A program made the translations under genes and the position numbers. Source: Bigelowiella natans CCMP2755 (taxonomy: Eukaryota; Cercozoa; Chlorarachniophyceae). From it: a stretch of DNA of 34,807 nt. The stretch lies in the NCBI GenBank assembly GCA_000320545.1, contig ADNK01003085.1, positions 1-34,807 of the forward strand, given 5' to 3'. This document shows positions 10,128 through 21,578 of this stretch, in pieces. The notes beneath the pieces were generated by a model, which saw nothing but the letters and a program-made list of their open reading frames with translations, had not been told where the DNA came from and searched no databases. Numbering within the stretch: position 1 is the first letter of the stretch; each line of letters opens with the position of its first letter.

Positions 10128-13100
10128 ATGTCACAGCAGCTAGAAGAACAGCAGGACTTTGGCTCGCAGGCCGTGCAAGGGCACGAGCAGAAACAGGAAA
10201 GGAAGGGCGATACGGACGCTAAGGAAGGAGGAGGAACACCTCCACAGGCACCGCCGGGACCAGCACCCGGGATTAAGAAAGCAGATGCAGCAGCAGAGGC
10301 ACTGGAGAACTTCTACGAGGCGGACGACGAGGACGTGGCCGCCGAAAGCAAGAAGGTCGTAATGGCATTACGAGCCTTGCGACCCAGGGCGAGCAACTAC
10401 GCCAAACTGAAAGTATCGATAGAATACAAGTATCAGACACATGATGTTTGGGCAGCTATCATGCAGGACATCATGGATTACGAAGCAGACTTACCTCCAG
10501 AGTGGGCAGCTTTGTTTAGGAACGACGGGGGTCTGGGCGCCTCGCGGGGGACGACCCAGAGCACCGTCAAGCAGCAGCAGCCGGTACAGCGGAACACCCA
10601 GTTCATGTCTGTTAAAACAGCACCGGTTATGATAACGAAATACAACGGGAAAAGAGGTGAGGCAAGGAGGTGGTGGAAGAACGCTAGGAGTATACTCTGC
10701 GACTTTACCCCTAACCCCACCGAAAACGACAAGCTCAAATGGCTAGCTATAATAAAGCAAGCCATGGACCTTTACGAGACAGGCAGGACCCGGATCAGGC
10801 AGCTAGAGAAAATACACACTACAGTTAGTGGGCTACGAGACGTTGAGGCGATAATGAAGGCTTTTGTAAATGAACAGGATGCTAACTCCCTACCCCAGGC
10901 TATTAGAAAATACAGAGCAATGATGCAGCATGAGAGAGAACCTGTTAGAGACTTTGCCACGCGCTTCCAGGATATGATCGACGAACTACATGATTTTAAT
11001 TACAACACAGGTGATGATCAGGCAAGGTTTGAAGAGTTCAAGTTAAAGATAAAGGAATCCACTTACGTTACGGAGAAAGGCTACACCACGATGGAGGCAG
11101 CAGTGCAGGCTATATCCCTACGCGAGCAGGAGCAGGACCGCAAGTTTACCAGCCCTAAGGTACCTGGCATAGGAAACATTAACGCTATTAAGCCGCAGCG
11201 AGACTGGTACAAGGACAGGGAAGGTAACCGACGTTGCGGATACTGCTCACGTAAAGGGAAACACACCGCTAAAGACTGCAGAGACAGGAAAGAAGGACGA
11301 CCCAGGATGACGATCAGGCAGCTCAACGAACACTACGAGAAGTTAAAGAGAAAGAAAGGCAGAGGACAAGGATATAACAACAGCAAATGGCAAGGCAGCA
11401 ACAACGGGAAGAACAATAAATATAAGAACAAAAAGCAGAACAGTATCAATGCTATACAGCAGCAGATAAACGGAATATTAGATCACCTTAAGCAGGCGCC
11501 GACGAAGACAGCAGTACCAGCAACGCAGGACCAAGACAAGCCCATGACCCTAGACGACATAAAGAACTTAGGAGTATGCAACATTAATGACGAAGACGCT
11601 AACAGGACTATCAAAGTTGCTATGACCAAGGTTAAAGTTAAAGACAGCTACGGAGACTACAAGAAACTACCTGCCCTTTGGGATAGTGGCAGCATGCCGA
11701 AGTCCTTCATAAGCCTAAGCACAGTAAGAAGGTTAGGACTATTGGATCAAGTGACTAAGAAAGAACGTAAATATGCTCAAGCAGACGGAAGCTCTTCCAT
11801 GAAGACCGTCGGTGAGCTAATGCTAAAGCTACAGATACCTGGCAGCGACGCGGAGACCCAAATCAAGACCCGAGTAGCCATGACTTTATCCATGGAACTA
11901 CTCCTCGGACAGGATGCCCTAGAAAAATTAGGGGGGATCATATCATTCTACAATCACAAGATATACTTTGCTAAGTTGCCAAAGAAGTCAGGCAGGACCA
12001 TCAGCCAGAACATGATACGGCTTGACGAGTGGACCTCTGAGTCAAGCGTTAATGCGTTAGAGTTTATGGACCTAGCGGACAACAAGCTACCTACACCTAC
12101 CGAGCTACGGAAGAAGAACCCCGGCAAGACCATCCGACAGATAACGGAGCTACTGGACAAGACCCCCCCAGCTGATGATTGGGATATCGACAAAGGCAAA
12201 AAGTACATTAATAAAATATTAAACGAGAAGTACTCTGACATCACCAAGCCGACGACGAAGCCCTCCAGCAAGCTTACCCCAGTAAAGATCGAGCTAAAGA
12301 AGGGATACGAAGAGTGCATCATCAATGACCCAGAACATAGGCGACCGGAAGCGGACTGGGAAAAGATAGAGTGGCAGATCAATGAATGGGCAAAGGAAGG
12401 GAAGATAGAGCCAAGCAACTCACCATGGAACGTGAGACATGTGCTAGCTAAGAAACCTACTTACCCTTTCTTCCGCCTGGCGCACAACTTCATCCGCCAC
12501 AACCGAGTAATAAAGAGGATCCAGACACCTACACCAAGGATAGATGACGTTATTGAACACGTCATAGGATACAAATACTACTCTTCCCTAGATAAAAATG
12601 AATCATACATGCAGACACCCATCCACAAAACCTCCCGCCCCATTACCGCGTTCTCCAGCAGGCACAGGAAGTGGCACTTCGTCGTATTCCCTTACGGCCT
12701 AAGCATATCAGGGGATGCGTTCAGTAGTCAGAACTACAGGGCATACACACATGATGGGATGGCGTCTGTGTTGTGGGTGTTTGTGTTTGTGTATGTGGAT
12801 GATGACATAATATGTACCAACACAGTCGTCGCTCAGATCTTCCTCCTGGAAAATATATTTATTAGGTTTGCACACTTCGGTTTTACTATTAGACTGCAGA
12901 AGTGTACATTCCTAGCTACAAGAATCAAGTGGTGTGGATATTACCTGGAGCAAGGCCGCATCACCCCAAACCCCGAGAAAGTAGCAGCACTACAGCAAGC
13001 CCCTAAACCTAAGAATGCAAAGGAGTTAAAGTCATTCTTGCAGACTGCAGCTTGGATACTACGTAGGTTCTCCCCTACCTACGCTAGGACTGCAGCTGCT

Positions 13101-15101
13101 TTTACTACTGCTTACCGGAAGGAGAACTCTGTAGGCCTCAGCTTCGCTAAGGTGTGGGCCAAGGCTGGCCTTGATGCCCACTTCGATAACCTAATAAAGT
13201 TATGCAGCAACACCCTATTGAATGCTAAGCTAGACACTACTAGACCAGCTACCCTATGGACAGACTGGTCTAAGCTAGGTATGGCTGCTGTACTTACCCA
13301 AGACCAGCAGATCATACGGGTGTGGGGCAGGGCCTGCACAGCAGCTGAGGCCAAGTACAGCCCTACAAAAGGAGAGTATAAAGCCATGACTGAGGCGCAG
13401 AGGAAACTAAGATACTACCTGCTGTCGGTGCCCAGCTTCACCTTAATGACTGACCACAAGCCCCTCCTAGGCATCGACCGCAAGCTCGAAGCGCCTAACG
13501 ATGAGTATGCAGCTATGAGGGCGGACACGGAAGAGTTTAGGGACAAGAGGACAGTGGTCTACGCACCAGGAGACAAGCAGCTTGCTGACTATTTCAGCAG
13601 GCTGTTCGAAAAGAAAGTCCCTACCCAGGTCACCCCTATGGTTAACGCGATTACCTTCGAGGACGGCGACTTCCTGCCTGAGCCAGAGGAGCTCCAGCAC
13701 CTTCAAGAACACCTGGATAAATACAAACACAAGCATGAGGTACTTAGTGATAGGATATATGTATACACTAATAATGTTAGGCGTACCTACGTGCCACGGC
13801 GGACCAGGGGAGCCCTTCTCTTTACCGCCCATGGACCTGCACACGTAGGAGAAAACCATATCACTGCTCTACTCTACCATTACTACTGGCCCTACAAGCT
13901 AAAAGAGATAAGGACATACCTGCGTGGCTGCAGGTGCTCCAGCTTGAAGGCGGCAGGCGTCGCCACCAAGGAGTCCAGCAAGAGCCGTGCATCTAAGAAA
14001 ATCAAAGCAAGGAACTTCTTAGATATCGTGCAAATTGATGTTTATAAGTACGATGGCTATCACTACCTTACCTTCGTTGATGTGGCCACTGGAAAGTGCT
14101 GGGTTAAAAAGATTATCAAGGTCAACGTTGCTAAGAAGAACAAAGGCTTATATAAGCAGAGGCTTACTAACTGCTACCGTACCTGGGAGTCTGAGCTCCA
14201 GGCTATCCCTGATGAAGTTAGCATAAACAAGATACCAAAGAAGTTACATGTGGATAATGAGACCTCTCTTCTACAGCTACCACACCCTAATATTGATGCC
14301 TCACCTGTATACTATGCCCAGTCCAACTCCAAGGTAGAGCGACTCCACCGCACCTTGGCCAACCTAAGCAGGATAAATAGCACCACACCAGACAAGATAC
14401 AAGGGTTAGTAAACGACACCTTCACGTCTGGGGGAGGTATCAAGGATAAGGAGAGGGAAGAAGGCGACGACAACGACGACGATACCGAGAGCGAAGACGA
14501 GAAGGTCCCGTACGATGGCCGAGTTCTAAAGGAAGGACAGTATGTTAGGGCCAAGGTAAATCTGAGATCGAGAAATAAACAAGACCCCTTCTGGGGTGGC
14601 GTTGCAAAGGTTACCGAGAGGAAGGGGAGGAAGCAGTACTACATCTATGATGGGAACAGGGTCACCTTGCGCCACATCAGTCACCTAAAGAATTATGATA
14701 TCGGTGAGAAGCTCCTAGAGGATGTTAAAGTAAACCCTACTGTGTGGGAGCGAGCAATGCCTTGTTTAGGACCCCGACCTAAGTTCGATGTGGAATATGG
14801 AAACAATAAGGTCAGGGTGAACGACGATTGGCGCATGAAGATTGTCTATCTAGGCTACCCTGGATTACGAAATATGGAGAGGGTAGCTATGAAAATAAAG
14901 GACGGAAAATATCAGCTACTCTACCTAGCTGTTCCCGACTTACCCTTTGAGCACTGGTATAAGGTCCTGGGGGACCTTGATGCAGAGGGCTGGTATGGAC
15001 ACGAACCTAAGGACGAAGGTGAGTTCTGGGTAAGCGACAAAGGAGATAAGGTTAGAGAGGAATCTATTACCTGGTGGTTGGTGAAGTTCCGAAAGCGATG
15101 A
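10128..15101 (+). CDS. retrotransposon Gag-Pol polyprotein
   Basis: 1657-residue single frame that copies and integrates the element. Gag capsid-like helices cover about residues 170-310. A zinc knuckle spans C370-C384 with spacing CX2CX5HX4C, one residue longer than usual. The aspartic protease has DSG at 519-521 and later LLLGQDAL. Reverse transcriptase has its first Asp at D822 in SSLDKNE, and YVDD at 889-892. RNase H starts with D1046 in WTDWSKLG, later TDHK and the QLADYFSRL end. Integrase has an HX3H zinc half (HGPAH) with a CXC partner; the catalytic candidates are D1304, D1376 and E1404. A GPY/F-like segment follows (DPFWGG...ISHLK), then about 140 residues of unknown character. There is no stop or frameshift between Gag and Pol, so protein ratio is not set by a frameshift visible here. 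Confidence 0.93.
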   Translation: MSQQLEEQQDFGSQAVQGHEQKQERKGDTDAKEGGGTPPQAPPGPAPGIKKADAAAEALENFYEADDEDVAAESKKVVMALRALRPRASNYAKLKVSIEYKYQTHDVWAAIMQDIMDYEADLPPEWAALFRNDGGLGASRGTTQSTVKQQQPVQRNTQFMSVKTAPVMITKYNGKRGEARRWWKNARSILCDFTPNPTENDKLKWLAIIKQAMDLYETGRTRIRQLEKIHTTVSGLRDVEAIMKAFVNEQDANSLPQAIRKYRAMMQHEREPVRDFATRFQDMIDELHDFNYNTGDDQARFEEFKLKIKESTYVTEKGYTTMEAAVQAISLREQEQDRKFTSPKVPGIGNINAIKPQRDWYKDREGNRRCGYCSRKGKHTAKDCRDRKEGRPRMTIRQLNEHYEKLKRKKGRGQGYNNSKWQGSNNGKNNKYKNKKQNSINAIQQQINGILDHLKQAPTKTAVPATQDQDKPMTLDDIKNLGVCNINDEDANRTIKVAMTKVKVKDSYGDYKKLPALWDSGSMPKSFISLSTVRRLGLLDQVTKKERKYAQADGSSSMKTVGELMLKLQIPGSDAETQIKTRVAMTLSMELLLGQDALEKLGGIISFYNHKIYFAKLPKKSGRTISQNMIRLDEWTSESSVNALEFMDLADNKLPTPTELRKKNPGKTIRQITELLDKTPPADDWDIDKGKKYINKILNEKYSDITKPTTKPSSKLTPVKIELKKGYEECIINDPEHRRPEADWEKIEWQINEWAKEGKIEPSNSPWNVRHVLAKKPTYPFFRLAHNFIRHNRVIKRIQTPTPRIDDVIEHVIGYKYYSSLDKNESYMQTPIHKTSRPITAFSSRHRKWHFVVFPYGLSISGDAFSSQNYRAYTHDGMASVLWVFVFVYVDDDIICTNTVVAQIFLLENIFIRFAHFGFTIRLQKCTFLATRIKWCGYYLEQGRITPNPEKVAALQQAPKPKNAKELKSFLQTAAWILRRFSPTYARTAAAFTTAYRKENSVGLSFAKVWAKAGLDAHFDNLIKLCSNTLLNAKLDTTRPATLWTDWSKLGMAAVLTQDQQIIRVWGRACTAAEAKYSPTKGEYKAMTEAQRKLRYYLLSVPSFTLMTDHKPLLGIDRKLEAPNDEYAAMRADTEEFRDKRTVVYAPGDKQLADYFSRLFEKKVPTQVTPMVNAITFEDGDFLPEPEELQHLQEHLDKYKHKHEVLSDRIYVYTNNVRRTYVPRRTRGALLFTAHGPAHVGENHITALLYHYYWPYKLKEIRTYLRGCRCSSLKAAGVATKESSKSRASKKIKARNFLDIVQIDVYKYDGYHYLTFVDVATGKCWVKKIIKVNVAKKNKGLYKQRLTNCYRTWESELQAIPDEVSINKIPKKLHVDNETSLLQLPHPNIDASPVYYAQSNSKVERLHRTLANLSRINSTTPDKIQGLVNDTFTSGGGIKDKEREEGDDNDDDTESEDEKVPYDGRVLKEGQYVRAKVNLRSRNKQDPFWGGVAKVTERKGRKQYYIYDGNRVTLRHISHLKNYDIGEKLLEDVKVNPTVWERAMPCLGPRPKFDVEYGNNKVRVNDDWRMKIVYLGYPGLRNMERVAMKIKDGKYQLLYLAVPDLPFEHWYKVLGDLDAEGWYGHEPKDEGEFWVSDKGDKVREESITWWLVKFRKR

Positions 15102-15144
15102 AGGTCTAAGGGAATAAGGAAGGAAGGAAGGAGCAACGTGACTT

Positions 15145-15152
15145 GGGGGAGG
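15145..15152 (+). other. polypurine tract
   Basis: GGGGGAGG lies directly before the 3' LTR, the expected place for the plus-strand DNA primer of an LTR element. Confidence 0.7.
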
Positions 15153-15478
15153 TGTAGCGCGTACCACTACGCGGGCACAAGTCACGTGCGACAACAAAGG
15201 GGTTGTCGCGGATATAGAATATAGATAACGTAGATATTAATACAGCATAGGCACGTGGGTTCCGGCGGGACTCATGGCAGCACACCGGAAGTGTGCTGCC
15301 CCACGTGCGGCGGCATTCGCGAAAGCTTCGCGAATGATTACGCAGTGCACGATTTAATAAAAATATAATCTTTAATAAAAATAAACACAACTCTTCAAAA
15401 GGAAGCAAACGTGCCTTTCCCCCCCCCTGCCTACTTGTGCACGTAGCGCCTCGGCCTGTGAACACCTTACGCGCAACA
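15153..15478 (+). repeat. 3' LTR
   Basis: 326 bp, apparently identical base for base to the 5' LTR, including the long C run and the hairpins. It is followed by ACAC, the right target-site duplicate. Confidence 0.95.
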
Positions 15479-15680
15479 ACACTTGCAATGTGCGAAATGC
15501 AGTGGCTTCATCAGTGAGGACTGACTAGCAAACTAGATCTAGTGGGGTTCATGAAAATGGTGGAAACAATGAAACAATGATGAAAAACTACATTTCCAAA
15601 ATGTGGCAAGACACTTGCAGTGTGCAAAATGCAGTGCCTCGAACTGATTTCAGTGAGGACTGTGAGTAGCAGATCAATTA
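15479..15680. repeat. dispersed repeat copy A right part plus copy B
   Basis: The right part of copy A (15479-15530) resumes the sequence broken by the LTR element. From about 15555 a second, diverged copy follows: AAACAATGATGAAAAACTAC, a TTCCAAAATGTGGCAAGAC-like block, then an AAATGCAGTGCCTCGA block. The two partial copies are head to tail. Confidence 0.75.
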
Positions 15681-15942
15681 GCTGAATTGGCAAAATGGCG
15701 GTGGATCCATCCACAGTGGCAACGTAGCCGTTTCAGTCGGACGTTACATTTTGATGGTTCCACCAAGTGTCAGTCAGCAAACAAAACTTGAAAACGCCGC
15801 CTGTTTCTGCCAAAAAAGGGATTGGGTTTGGACCTAGAAGAAGGAAAAAAGAAGGAAATTTAGGTGAAAACCCCGTAAAAAGATGCACCATTAAGATATA
15901 TTCGCACGTGCATAGGCATGACTCCAAACCCCACAAACCAAG

Positions 15943-18900
15943 ATGGCATCGCGCGTCGGCCCGGAGAGCGGGGAAGACGAGAAGCTGCGATGGGCACCCA
16001 TTGTCTTTTATGATGAATTCTCGTACGGTAAAACAACCTTATCTTCCTCCACTGGCCGCCATCTGATCATGATGATCGTGTGCGCATTCGAAAAGGACCG
16101 TGCAACATGTGCTGCTCGTTCACCAACAAGAGTTGCTACTGCTGCAAGAGCTGGCCATGTGCGATTTCCTGCTGCAATACGTGCTGCTGCTGCTGCTTCG
16201 TGGAATCTGAAGCGAGTTTATCTAAGATGCCCGTCAAGGTTATTCACGGTGTAACACAGAGGAAGATTTGACTGCTATGTGGCTACTTTTCCGAGGCGTG
16301 AATGCTTGCTGGCATGACTTTTGGTAGGCAAACGAGCTCGGCTTCTTCGGAGATAAGGGAAATGCTCCATTGCTTAGTTATGCATTTAAGCGGAAGGAGG
16401 ACGGATCGGGGTTTGAATCTGTGGAAATCTTTCGGAATGCATAGTACGTTCCAGTCCACCATAGCCTCGCGCTCTTCCTTATCCTTCTCCTCTTCTTCCT
16501 TTCACATTGTTTCTCTTCAGTGGTTGCATAGAACAGGATAACGTGTAGTCCATGCTTTTGCACGCATTTTACTAAACCACAGCCTTATGTGAATTATGGT
16601 ACATGCATGTCTATTTCCTGATATCACTAATCTCATTATTAGCGCGGTAGACCTTTATCACTCCCAGATTCCCTTCAAACTCGACTGCTGTCTCTTGCTG
16701 GAGCTTTTCACCCTTCCTTGTAGACAAGGTCCTCGGGTAGAGATGGTCTATGGGGATCCTGAAGAATGTAAAAGAGTAGGTTCGTACCTGCCCGAATCCA
16801 AAACATCTGAAAACAACCGATGTGAATCAGCACGGCAGAGAGGAAAACTCCGGACATGGAAGGACGAGTTTCAGGTTGATACTCCTACCGCTTCAAATCT
16901 TCTTGAGAAGTTTGGACCATTCCACTATGGTTGGAGGCATCAGCCATCGGTTACCGAGGTAGAGAAGCATTAAGCACGACGAGAAGACATGTGGCGTGTG
17001 TAGTGTTCAATGCACCACGTGTAGATCTAAAGTTCCACCTGCAAATCCACCTGTAAATCTACCTGTAAATCCACAAGCGCCCCTTCTCGCTTCGGGCGAT
17101 TTAACTTTTTGCCTTGAACTATTTTCGAAGCTACACGAAGTCGAGCATGGCATGACATGCACAAAGTTGCTTGGTTTAGGAGCACAAAATTTGACTAGAT
17201 GTTTCATTGCATGATGTTTCACAAGTTTTGTGTGTGAATTGCACAACTGTGAGCGGCCGCAATGTACATTTTGCAACTGATGGCAATGTTCTGCTGTAGC
17301 TGCAGATGGATGGTTGACATGAACCGCCAATTTGCTGAACACTGTGCAACAAATTGCATCTGGCGTTTCTGTGCCTCAACGAGATTTGAGCATGGAGAAC
17401 GAGCAAGTGTGCAGACTGATGTTTCGAATGTCACGCGCACACGACAAATCACATTGACCAAATGCTTGCAGCGCCTGCAGTCTCATCCCACAACCACGGT
17501 CACTGCGACATTGTCTCTGGGTTGTGCACAATTCGAAGATCACGATTGGCACGCTCTAGTGCTGGTCGAGACAGACACGGTGCGCAGCACACGGCACCTC
17601 ACGCGATCGTGAATGGTCCACGCATGACTTGTTGTGTGGACACGTGCGTGCTGTTGCTCTGGTGCTGTCACCGTTGGACAGACACTGCACACAACCCGCC
17701 TTGCAGCACTGAGAAGTTGGGCCCGCCTCAAGCAAACCAGCAACGGGTCTGAGCGACGAAACAAAAATTGAACAAAAGAATTGATTCTGATGGAGCGGTT
17801 GAAGATGTCATTTTGTGAACAATGAACAATGAACAATGAACAATGTTGAACTGGGCAATGAGAACAATGAGAACAATGATGAGAAACCACATTTCCAAAG
17901 TGTGACAAGACACTTGCAATGTGCGAAATGCAGTGCCTCGAGTGCTGGCTTCACAGATTTGCTTCCTCATCAGGCCACAACGGCAGACTTCCAGACTCCA
18001 TCAGCTGAGGGCATTTCAACCTTGTAAATTAAATAAATCTAGTAGTTAGTGGGTGCTCGTTTGCGATGGATTTCATCGGTGGAAAAACAAGCGGATTTCC
18101 ACTGAGCGACAATGGTTTTGAGCTTATTTTATTTAGAAACAGTTCTAATTTACTAGTTTATCTCCCCATCCAACTGACAAGCGTTTCGGGTCGGAAGCGA
18201 GTCAGCGAGCGGGCCGGCAGCTCCGACCCAAAGGTGGAAATCAATGCGGAACAAGGGCAGCGACGGTGACCGTGGCTCGCTTCCCAGGAGGGTGGAGGGG
18301 AAAGAGCCTCGCCATTTTGAGCGGGTGAATCACGCACTTGTCTTCACATTTTCGCTTTGGCCCCCAATAGTATGTGTGGATGAATGATGATATTGCAGGC
18401 CCTGCGAACTCAGAGGCATGTAGTGGAATCCATCATAAACACGCGAAGAGATTCAGCGATCTTACCCAAGATCTACACAGTGCCAGGTCTTTTGTGAAAC
18501 AACAACATTGCCGGACTTGTCGCGATGATGCTCATTCCCATTCTCTCATCAGAGTCGGTGCGGGACGTTCGATACGTGTACGCGGGAAGTGCCATATTCC
18601 TACTCGTATTCACTTTCTTGACGAGTCTGATAATAATGACGAGTAATGTCAATAAATCCTCCTAATGATGCAGGCACTTAACCTTAAATCTTCGCATCTG
18701 AATACTTCCCTCACTTATTCAGCGGATCAGATGACACCCGGGTATATGGATGCAGGTAATAATGAGGATTCGAAAATTGGTTGTTTGGGGGGAGAAAGGG
18801 GATGAATTTCCGATCCATGTTTACTCGACTTTGCTTGGTACAAGCTCGCCCTACAAACTTTCTCTTGCTTTCTCTACTAATGTTTCCTTCATTTATAGTC

Positions 18901-19279
18901 GGGACACAAGTCCTGTCTTGTAATGCTTCTGACGTATCGTACACCTACTTATCAGGAGGCGCCATATCAAGGGGGGCATTTTTTGTAGTGACCATTTTTT
19001 CGAACGAAATGCGACGATGATTCTGCATTCCCGCATTGACCTCGTTTTTGCATCTGGACGTTAGGTTGTGGAAGATTCGCTCTTCTTCCTACTGTTGCAA
19101 TACATCGCTCCAACGCAAATGGGATCTTCTCGGGTGGGGTTGTGATATAGAGAATTGCCGAATGTTAGATTGCTATTGGGGGGAAATGAATAATTTGCAT
19201 ATTATACACACGCACGCACGCACGCACGCACACGCATGCAAGCAAAATAAATTTTAAAATATTGGGGGAGGGGGGGGGG

Positions 19280-19321
<42 letters not shown>

Positions 19322-19603
19322 ATAATATCACACTCGAAATCAGCATTGATAAGATGCAATATTCGCCCCTGCATGGTTGGCCATGCATATCTAGATGACG
19401 GCTTGGATCTACGGACTGCTGCTTGCAGAAGGTGCTCCGTTGTCTACCAAATGGAAATGCATGCGGGCCGAAGGCACAGCAGGATATATTCATCATCCCT
19501 TATTTTGGCCCAACTGATAAAGCTGATCTTTCACGAAGCACGATGTCTATCAGGAATCTTCAAGTTTTTTTCGCACTGGGACGCAACAGAGTAGCCGAGA
19601 AAA

Positions 19604-19655
<52 letters not shown>

Positions 19656-20817
19656 TGTGTGTGTGTGTGTGTTATATGTATATATTTGCATCAGATTTGT
19701 GCATATTTTGTGCGCGATAACCGCAAAAGTCATTTCTTTGAAACTTCTGTGGTTCAGCAATGATCATTCCCCATCTTTGTCCCAGGAGCACGGAGGAAGT
19801 TCGGATGTTTGCGACGGTCATGCTCGCCATGTCCTACGGGATCTCGCATATAGGCCTCCCAGGCAAGATCTAACAGCCCATGCAAGGGATAGATGAGGGG
19901 ATCGAGAAGGCACCCCCGATAAGATGAAACTAAGTCACCACTTAGCCTCCTTCTCCTCCTCCTCCTCCTCGTCGTCGTCGTCGTCTCCCCAGTTTACAGC
20001 TTTTACAAGGCGGGGAAAATCAAGGCGAAAAGCTTCGTTTTTTGGGTACAAAAGGCAGCGTTTCTAGCAGCGATCTCGTGCAGCTTCTTTCATTTGGCTG
20101 ACCACTGTCTTGGTAAGACCGGAAGGCTGTGGGCAGGACGTGCTAACCCCTTTTTTTCTGCATCATTCTCAGCTCGGGATCGTCCCCGTGGCAGGATTGA
20201 CTTTCATAGCAATCCTGCTCTACCCGTACCGCCCCAGGGTATTCGATTGTCCTCCCCGATTAAGATTACGCTGTAGAGCCCTGTTCTCCGATTTGCATTG
20301 GACAAAGCATGCTCTTATTCCTCACGCTTCGCGTATTCAGGAATACAGGGCCATCAGCCTGCTTATCGGGATTTACGGTCTATTCATCAACGTCATCCTG
20401 CTCGCAGTTTTAGTGCCGTGGTAATGACGTATCTTCGATAACTAACTAGTGTGCGCCATCTTGATGAATAGGAGCATGAAGGCTGTCCCCCCCCCCCCCC
20501 CCCACTTCTTTCCCACCCTTATGCTGCATCGCCCCTGCATCGATCTCCCTTCCCTCCACCCACCGCACATCATCCTTTTCAGGGCGAAGACAGACGGGTT
20601 CGGCTACGTGTTATTGGTGGCAGGGACGTCGCATTCTGGTAGTAATCATGAGGGGAAATAGAGATATTATGCTGGTTCCTCATCTTGGCGTAGCTGAGGG
20701 CGCGTCTGTAGATATTACTTTGTTTTGCCGCCTTGGTTGAGGGACCCTGTGTTGATGTGTTGTTCTTTGCCATCGTAGATATGTTTATATATTTCACACA
20801 CACACACACACACACAC

Positions 20818-20856
<39 letters not shown>

Positions 20857-21183
20857 ATTTTTAACGTAATTCTATATGCTCATCATCTGTTCGTATTGCG
20901 ACATAAAACTACAACTTCAGGACGGATCTTAGCCCATGTTCTGATGTATCTCTTCCAGGTAGCGATTCGTATTAAATTGTACCTAACCTTGAGATGTGAG
21001 CGCTCGTTTGGCCGCCGCCGCCGAGGACAGCTTAATAGATGGGAGGGCATAAGTGCCGTAGTAGTGTGGAAAGACAGTGATGATGGGGTTGATATGATGG
21101 AGAAACGAATTGAATAGGCGGCATCTATGCAGTTTGGGTTTGATCAAAGAGCCAGACTGATTGCTGCTCACATTTTATACTGA

Positions 21184-21260
<77 letters not shown>

Positions 21261-21335
21261 TATTAGGCCTTAAAAGCTGCGAAATATCGGGCAGCTATAA
21301 CCTGCCTCCTCGCCAGGGTGTGGATTTCGGCGACA

Positions 21336-21376
<41 letters not shown>

Positions 21377-21536
21377 TGGGGGGGGGGGGGGGGGGGGGCA
21401 TGGTTTAAAGAGAAATGACACTCGCGCAAGAGGGATGACATAGAATCTCTGTGATTTCGCTGCTTTGCGTAGGTTTTGGGCGAATATCTGGGGCGTGTGC
21501 GAGGTGTAGGAAAGCCGGTTGTATCCCACAAGCAAG

Positions 21537-21578
<42 letters not shown>

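Larger units (their letters stand above)
9763..15478 (+). mobile_element. complete Ty3/gypsy-type LTR retrotransposon
   Basis: 5716-bp element bounded by two 326-bp LTRs that look identical by eye, each TG...CA. It is flanked by the 4-bp direct duplication ACAC (9759-9762 and 15479-15482). It contains one long Gag-Pol frame in the order Gag, protease, reverse transcriptase, RNase H, integrase, which is the Ty3/gypsy (Metaviridae) order. Identical LTRs and an unbroken frame point to a recent insertion. The insertion site is inside another repeat, which continues on both sides. Confidence 0.95.

Noticed and set aside
18487-18552. Hydrophobic stretch NIAGLVAMMLIPIL as a real membrane span
   Set aside because: It is preceded by an in-frame TGA and lies in a 66-bp segment with perfect intron features.
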